Of a stretch of DNA of 32,463 nucleotides, positions 30,390 to 32,463 are shown in pieces. A program made the translations under genes and the position numbers. The stretch is from positions 1-32,463 of the IMG/VR virus record IMGVR_UViG_3300021960_009052; one strand, given 5' to 3'. The DNA is from a virus. The first letter of the stretch is position 1, and every line of letters begins with the position of its first letter. The notes under the pieces are model-generated. The model worked only from the letters and a program-made list of their open reading frames with translations, was not told the origin of the DNA and made no database searches.

Positions 30390-30797
30390 ATGAACAAATA
30401 CGGAGGAGTAATTGTTAGATGTAACAATAAGGTTTTACTTTGTAAAAGAAATGCTGAGGGGTCATTACCTGGTCATTGGTCGTGTCCTGCTGGTAGTGTA
30501 GAAGAGGGTGAAGACCCATTAAGAGGTGCGATGAGAGAGTTTTATGAAGAAACTGACATCCAACTGTTGAATGTACCAGAATTTTGTGGTATAATTAAAC
30601 GAACAAATAGAGACGGTAGTAAGATTAAAGGTGAGATGTATTGTTTCCTTTATGATTGTGACGAAGAGATTTATCCTGACTTAGATAGTGCTAAGGATGG
30701 TGATGAACACACAGAGTGTGGATATTTCGGTAAAAATGAGTTACCTTCTCCAATGACAGAACAATTTAATAAATTACTAAATATTATACTAAAATGA
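30390..30797 (+). CDS. Nudix hydrolase
   Basis: 135 aa from the ATG at 30390. The frame is open upstream into the minus-strand gene, but MNKYGGVIVRCNNKVLLCKR is a normal Nudix start. The Nudix box GSVEEGEDPLRGAMREFYEE followed by TDI (residues 35-57) matches G-x5-E-x7-R-E-U-x-E-E-x-G-U, with Asp in place of the last Gly. It hydrolyses a nucleoside diphosphate linked to another group, such as oxidised NTPs, ADP-ribose, NADH or a capped RNA end. The substrate cannot be read from the sequence. T4 carries a comparable enzyme, NudE. The stop overlaps the next start (ATGA). Confidence 0.93.
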   Translation: MNKYGGVIVRCNNKVLLCKRNAEGSLPGHWSCPAGSVEEGEDPLRGAMREFYEETDIQLLNVPEFCGIIKRTNRDGSKIKGEMYCFLYDCDEEIYPDLDSAKDGDEHTECGYFGKNELPSPMTEQFNKLLNIILK

Positions 30798-31009
30798 GTT
30801 TAATGTACAAAGCCCTCGTAGCGAAATACGAAGCAGAACTGTTGGAAGCAAAAGCAACATTGGAAGTTTACTTTAATAATTCCGTTGGAATTGGTGAACA
30901 CCCTCAACACTTAGAAGAGATGGATGGATTAGTTGATAAGATGGCTTCAGCGAGTGATAAATTGGAAGCACTTAAATCTAACTTTGATGAAAAGGGTATG
31001 GCCCGTTGA
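30794..31009 (+). CDS. Small helical phage protein (71 aa)
   Basis: The sequence opens MSLMYKALVAKYEAELLEAK and continues ATLEVYFNNSVGIGEHPQHL, then EEMDGLVDKMASASDKLEAL. Two amphipathic helices flank a conserved-looking turn, NSVGIGEHPQHLEEMD, that I recognise from small proteins in large marine phages. No function is known to me. The start overlaps the Nudix stop, and its end overlaps the next small gene by 23 nt. Confidence 0.7.
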   Translation: MSLMYKALVAKYEAELLEAKATLEVYFNNSVGIGEHPQHLEEMDGLVDKMASASDKLEALKSNFDEKGMAR

Positions 31010-31109
31010 TGGACCAAAAGACAGATACAGTGGATACTTTAAGTTATCCTACAACCCAATGTCCTTACTTTTTAAGGAAATAACTAAAAAAAATAAGAAA
31101 ACTACTTGA
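30987..31109 (+). CDS. Small basic hypothetical protein (40 aa)
   Basis: Starting at an ATG inside the previous gene, the +1 frame reads MKRVWPVDGPKDRYSGYFKL, then SYNPMSLLFKEITKKNKKTT. The composition (GPKDRYSGYFKLSYNP, basic tail) is protein-like. The rival 24-aa frame from the ATG at 31009 (MDQKTDTVDTLSYPTTQC) is much less so. The product is basic and could bind nucleic acid. It is the last gene before the long non-coding region. Confidence 0.55.
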   Translation: MKRVWPVDGPKDRYSGYFKLSYNPMSLLFKEITKKNKKTT

Positions 31110-31135
31110 CCGAAAGGTTTTTTTTCTTATCTTCG
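31106..31135 (+). promoter_or_regulatory. Weak host-type promoter, or terminator, before the non-coding region
   Basis: TTG (31106) and TATCTTCG (31128) are 19 nt apart, a one-mismatch version of the Bacteroidota form. The same bases can also fold (ATAAGAAAA...ACC-GAAA-GGT...TTTTCTTAT, 31092-31130) with a T-run, which would act as a weak terminator for the upstream genes. The sequence does not settle which. Confidence 0.3.
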
Positions 31136-31159
31136 TATAACTTTTGACAGATAAGGTAA

Positions 31160-31170
31160 TATTTATACTT
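31160..31170 (+). promoter_or_regulatory. TATTTATACTT element upstream of the structured RNA
   Basis: This partial copy of the phage element lies about 50 nt before the host-type promoter at 31207. It could give the RNA a second transcript start late in infection. It may be chance in AT-rich DNA. Confidence 0.25.
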
Positions 31171-31206
31171 TACCCTACTGAGAAATCAGAAATTTTGTTA
31201 AAAGTG

Positions 31207-31238
31207 TTTGACTAATTGAAATATTTGTTTTAATTTTG
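31207..31238 (+). promoter_or_regulatory. Bacteroidota-type promoter for the structured RNA
   Basis: TTTG (31207-31210), a 20-nt gap and TAATTTTG (31231-31238) fit the known Bacteroidota primary sigma form, -33 TTTG and -7 TAnnTTTG, in both sequence and spacing. Transcription should begin a few bases after 31238. No reading frame follows, so the product is RNA. Confidence 0.75.
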
Positions 31239-31240
31239 TC

Positions 31241-31260
31241 AGAGTTCTTTGAAATATTGG
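31241..31260 (+). promoter_or_regulatory. boxA-like leader at the RNA 5' end
   Basis: GTTCTTTGAAA (within 31243-31254) fits the boxA consensus GYTCTTTRANA that recruits NusB/NusE for antitermination on rRNA and on Bacteroidota CRISPR transcripts. It lies at the predicted transcript start, where a leader boxA belongs. Confidence 0.5.
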
Positions 31261-32143
31261 TCGTGTTTATATGTCGACTTTGAATTACATCTTCGGGTGT
31301 AATCCTTTCCAAAAGGAGATTATAAACAGACACGGCGGTTTAGCGTCGTTAGATAACCCCAGCAATGGGACTATAGGGATTGAAACGGGATTAGTACACC
31401 GTGAATATTCGCAATCGTGAGGTTGACAACTAAACAAAGTGGCTACGGCCGATTCCCCGAGGGCAACTGCTGGGGGGAAGAGGTCACTCTGAGTCCGTGG
31501 AATATCAGAGTTGAGATGGAGACATCAAGAGGAAAAGCTACAGGTGACGGTTCGACACACCCTGCAAGGTGTCGTAGGGCTGGGTACCAGTCTGAAGGGT
31601 TTCCGAGACGTAGAAGTCTACGAAGTCCTGACTGACCGTAAGTTTGCAGACTTACAGAGAGGTGTGAAGCATTCTGTTCTCCAAAGGAACGGACCTTCTC
31701 CCGAAGCACATCTTTCCTTCTTCCACAATTGCTAGTTTAATAACAATCCCGTAATCAGGGTAATACAATTAAATTAAAAGCAAGAGTCTTCGGGCGTTGA
31801 TAACGAAAGGTGTCTAATACTCCGAGTAAACACTAACGGAGTCGTTGATAAGACCGCAAGTCTTTCGATGTCAATAACAAAAGACCTGTTGGGACGGCCA
31901 TCCCTTCATGAACTCGCAAGGTTCAACAGAGTTAAGTAGTTGTTGAGTAGTTATTAACGAATACGATTGGTTAACGTAAGTAACCGACACTGACTTGATA
32001 CGATGGGCAACTATCGTGGACAATGTGAGCAACCGACTATTAGGGTAATCTCACGAAAGACAGGTCACATAAACGTGTAGTCTCAGCGTTCTATACCTCA
32101 TATACCTTCCTTGACCTCGGTGTTAACCCACCGAGGTTTTTTT
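31244..32143 (+). ncRNA. Giant structured non-coding RNA (about 900 nt), GOLLD/ROOL-like in style
   Basis: From its own promoter to its own terminator this stretch has no convincing protein frame and many stable hairpins. Examples are TGTTTATA/TATAAACA enclosing a UUCG hairpin (31284-31303), TTCCCC/GGGGAA (31453-31479), ACTCTGA/TCAGAGT (31486-31511), CGACAC/GTGTCG (31553-31574), CGTAG/CTACG (31609-31622), GTAAGT/ACTTAC (31638-31655), ACTCCG/CGGAGT (31819-31842) and GTGAG/CTCAC (32025-32054). The 3' half holds hairpins capped by GAAA, GCAA, GCAA and GTAA tetraloops. The base composition is visibly richer in G+C than the flanks. It is not rRNA, tRNA, tmRNA or RNase P by their known core motifs, and I see no intron core. 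Very large ornate RNAs of this kind (GOLLD, ROOL, OLE) occur in phages and bacteria. Whether it belongs to one of them or is new needs a covariance search. Confidence 0.8.
32114..32143 (+). terminator. Strong intrinsic terminator of the structured RNA
   Basis: A 9-bp stem ACCTCGGTG/CACCGAGGT with a TTAACC loop runs straight into seven T. Confidence 0.92.
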
Positions 32144-32153
32144 ATGCCCATAG

Positions 32154-32184
32154 TTGTCGTTTTCAGATATATTTCTTATCTTTG
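32154..32184 (+). promoter_or_regulatory. Bacteroidota-type promoter for the last gene
   Basis: TTG (32154-32156), a 20-nt gap and TATCTTTG (32177-32184) match TTTG/TAnnTTTG, with the last gene's ATG 20 nt downstream. Confidence 0.65.
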
Positions 32185-32204
32185 TATCAACAAAAGAAAT
32201 AAAC

Positions 32205-32463
32205 ATGGTAGTAGACAGAAACATCAAAATCATTCACCCACAGTTCGGAAACCTTCTTAATGATAACTACGCTGACGAAGTTCAGTTTAAGTTATTCTTG
32301 CAGATGGTTCATTCATGTGTGGAGTTAAAGCAGGACTTATCGTTCTTCAATGGTCGTGATTTCTTGGTTCACATTCCTTATGAGTTGCTTCGTCAATCAA
32401 TCATTTTGGGTAATGCGAAACCTCAGGAGGAGTTGACGTTGGGTGAGTACGCTATCCGTAAAT
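32205..32463 (+). CDS. Hypothetical protein, 5' part (continues past window)
   Basis: Only the first 86 codons are in the window. The product begins MVVDRNIKIIHPQFGNLLND and continues NYADEVQFKLFLQMVHSCVE, then FFNGRDFLVHIPYELLRQSI and LTLGEYAIRK. It appears soluble with mixed helices and strands, without a signal peptide. I do not recognise it. The leader (ACAAAAGAAATAAACATG) is A-rich without a Shine-Dalgarno sequence, as expected for Bacteroidota translation. It is the only gene here with a clear host-type promoter close to its start, which suggests early or middle expression. Confidence 0.75.
   Translation, partial: MVVDRNIKIIHPQFGNLLNDNYADEVQFKLFLQMVHSCVELKQDLSFFNGRDFLVHIPYELLRQSIILGNAKPQEELTLGEYAIRK

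Noticed and set aside
31009-31083. 24-aa frame MDQKTDTVDTLSYPTTQC... starting in the TGATG junction
   Set aside because: The coupling position is attractive, but the +1 frame from 30987 through the same bases gives a far more protein-like and longer product.
31417-31735. Overlapping 72-88 aa open frames on both strands in the right-hand non-coding region
   Set aside because: They lie inside the structured RNA, have Arg/Gly/Ser-rich shuffled composition, no suitable start context, and the same bases form stable hairpins. They are chance frames in a stretch richer in G+C.
31244-32143. Group I or group II intron, RNase P RNA, tmRNA or rRNA fragment as explanation of the structured RNA
   Set aside because: No group II domain V or 5' GUGYG, no clear group I P/Q/R/S core, no tmRNA tag frame or CCA end, and no RNase P or rRNA core motif was seen. 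The neighbouring genes are not halves of one gene. A covariance search is still the proper test.
31140-32204. tRNA genes near the structured RNA, as often seen with GOLLD
   Set aside because: No cloverleaf with a TTCGANTC-type T arm and suitable spacing was found by eye in the non-coding region. Absence of a neighbouring tRNA weakens, but does not exclude, a GOLLD assignment.

Overview
The window looks like part of a large tailed-phage genome (Caudoviricetes, T4-like in style) whose host is a member of the Bacteroidota, probably aquatic. The phage signs are very compact, overlapping genes (many TAATG or ATGA junctions), three giant collagen-like fibre proteins ending in S74 chaperone domains, a T4-type lysozyme, and small families typical of large marine phages (DUF3310, DUF2452, an MGCGC mini-protein). 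The host signs are AT-rich starts with few Shine-Dalgarno sequences, promoters of the Bacteroidota form TTTG-N20-TAnnTTTG near the right end, and a TonB-dependent receptor at the left edge. I could run no database search, so all family names come from motif recognition.

Layout. 1-4700: the 3' end of a TonB-dependent receptor, two acidic small proteins, then an apparent operon of type II glutamine synthetase, an unknown protein, thioredoxin and glutaredoxin. 4701-5417 (minus strand): a shortened, divergent relative of S-adenosylmethionine synthetase. 5548-17404: three collagen-like fibre genes (1491, 1179 and 1218 aa), with a 46-aa stand-alone copy of the fibre N-terminal module between the first and second. 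17396-23241: a GT17-type glycosyltransferase, three different 2-oxoglutarate/Fe(II) dioxygenase-like proteins, two unknown proteins, the MGCGC mini-protein and a sulfotransferase. 23267-28587: conserved phage hypotheticals, a DNA methyltransferase, a two-helix membrane protein and the lysozyme. 28581-31109: a DHH phosphoesterase, a DUF192 protein, a Nudix hydrolase and two small proteins. 31110-32204: about 1.1 kb with no gene. It holds a good Bacteroidota promoter, a boxA-like leader and an approximately 900-nt highly structured non-coding RNA ending in a strong intrinsic terminator. 32205-end: the start of another gene with its own host-type promoter.

Two systems stand out. The first is a possible phage collagen maturation island: collagen fibres rich in X-Lys-Gly next to hydroxylase-like enzymes, a glycosyltransferase and a sulfotransferase. 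This resembles how animals, and mimivirus, hydroxylate and then glycosylate collagen. The second is the giant structured RNA, comparable in size and style to GOLLD, ROOL and OLE RNAs. A recurring element TATTTATWARTAAA lies just upstream of several gene starts and twice follows a terminator, so it may be this phage's own (late) promoter.
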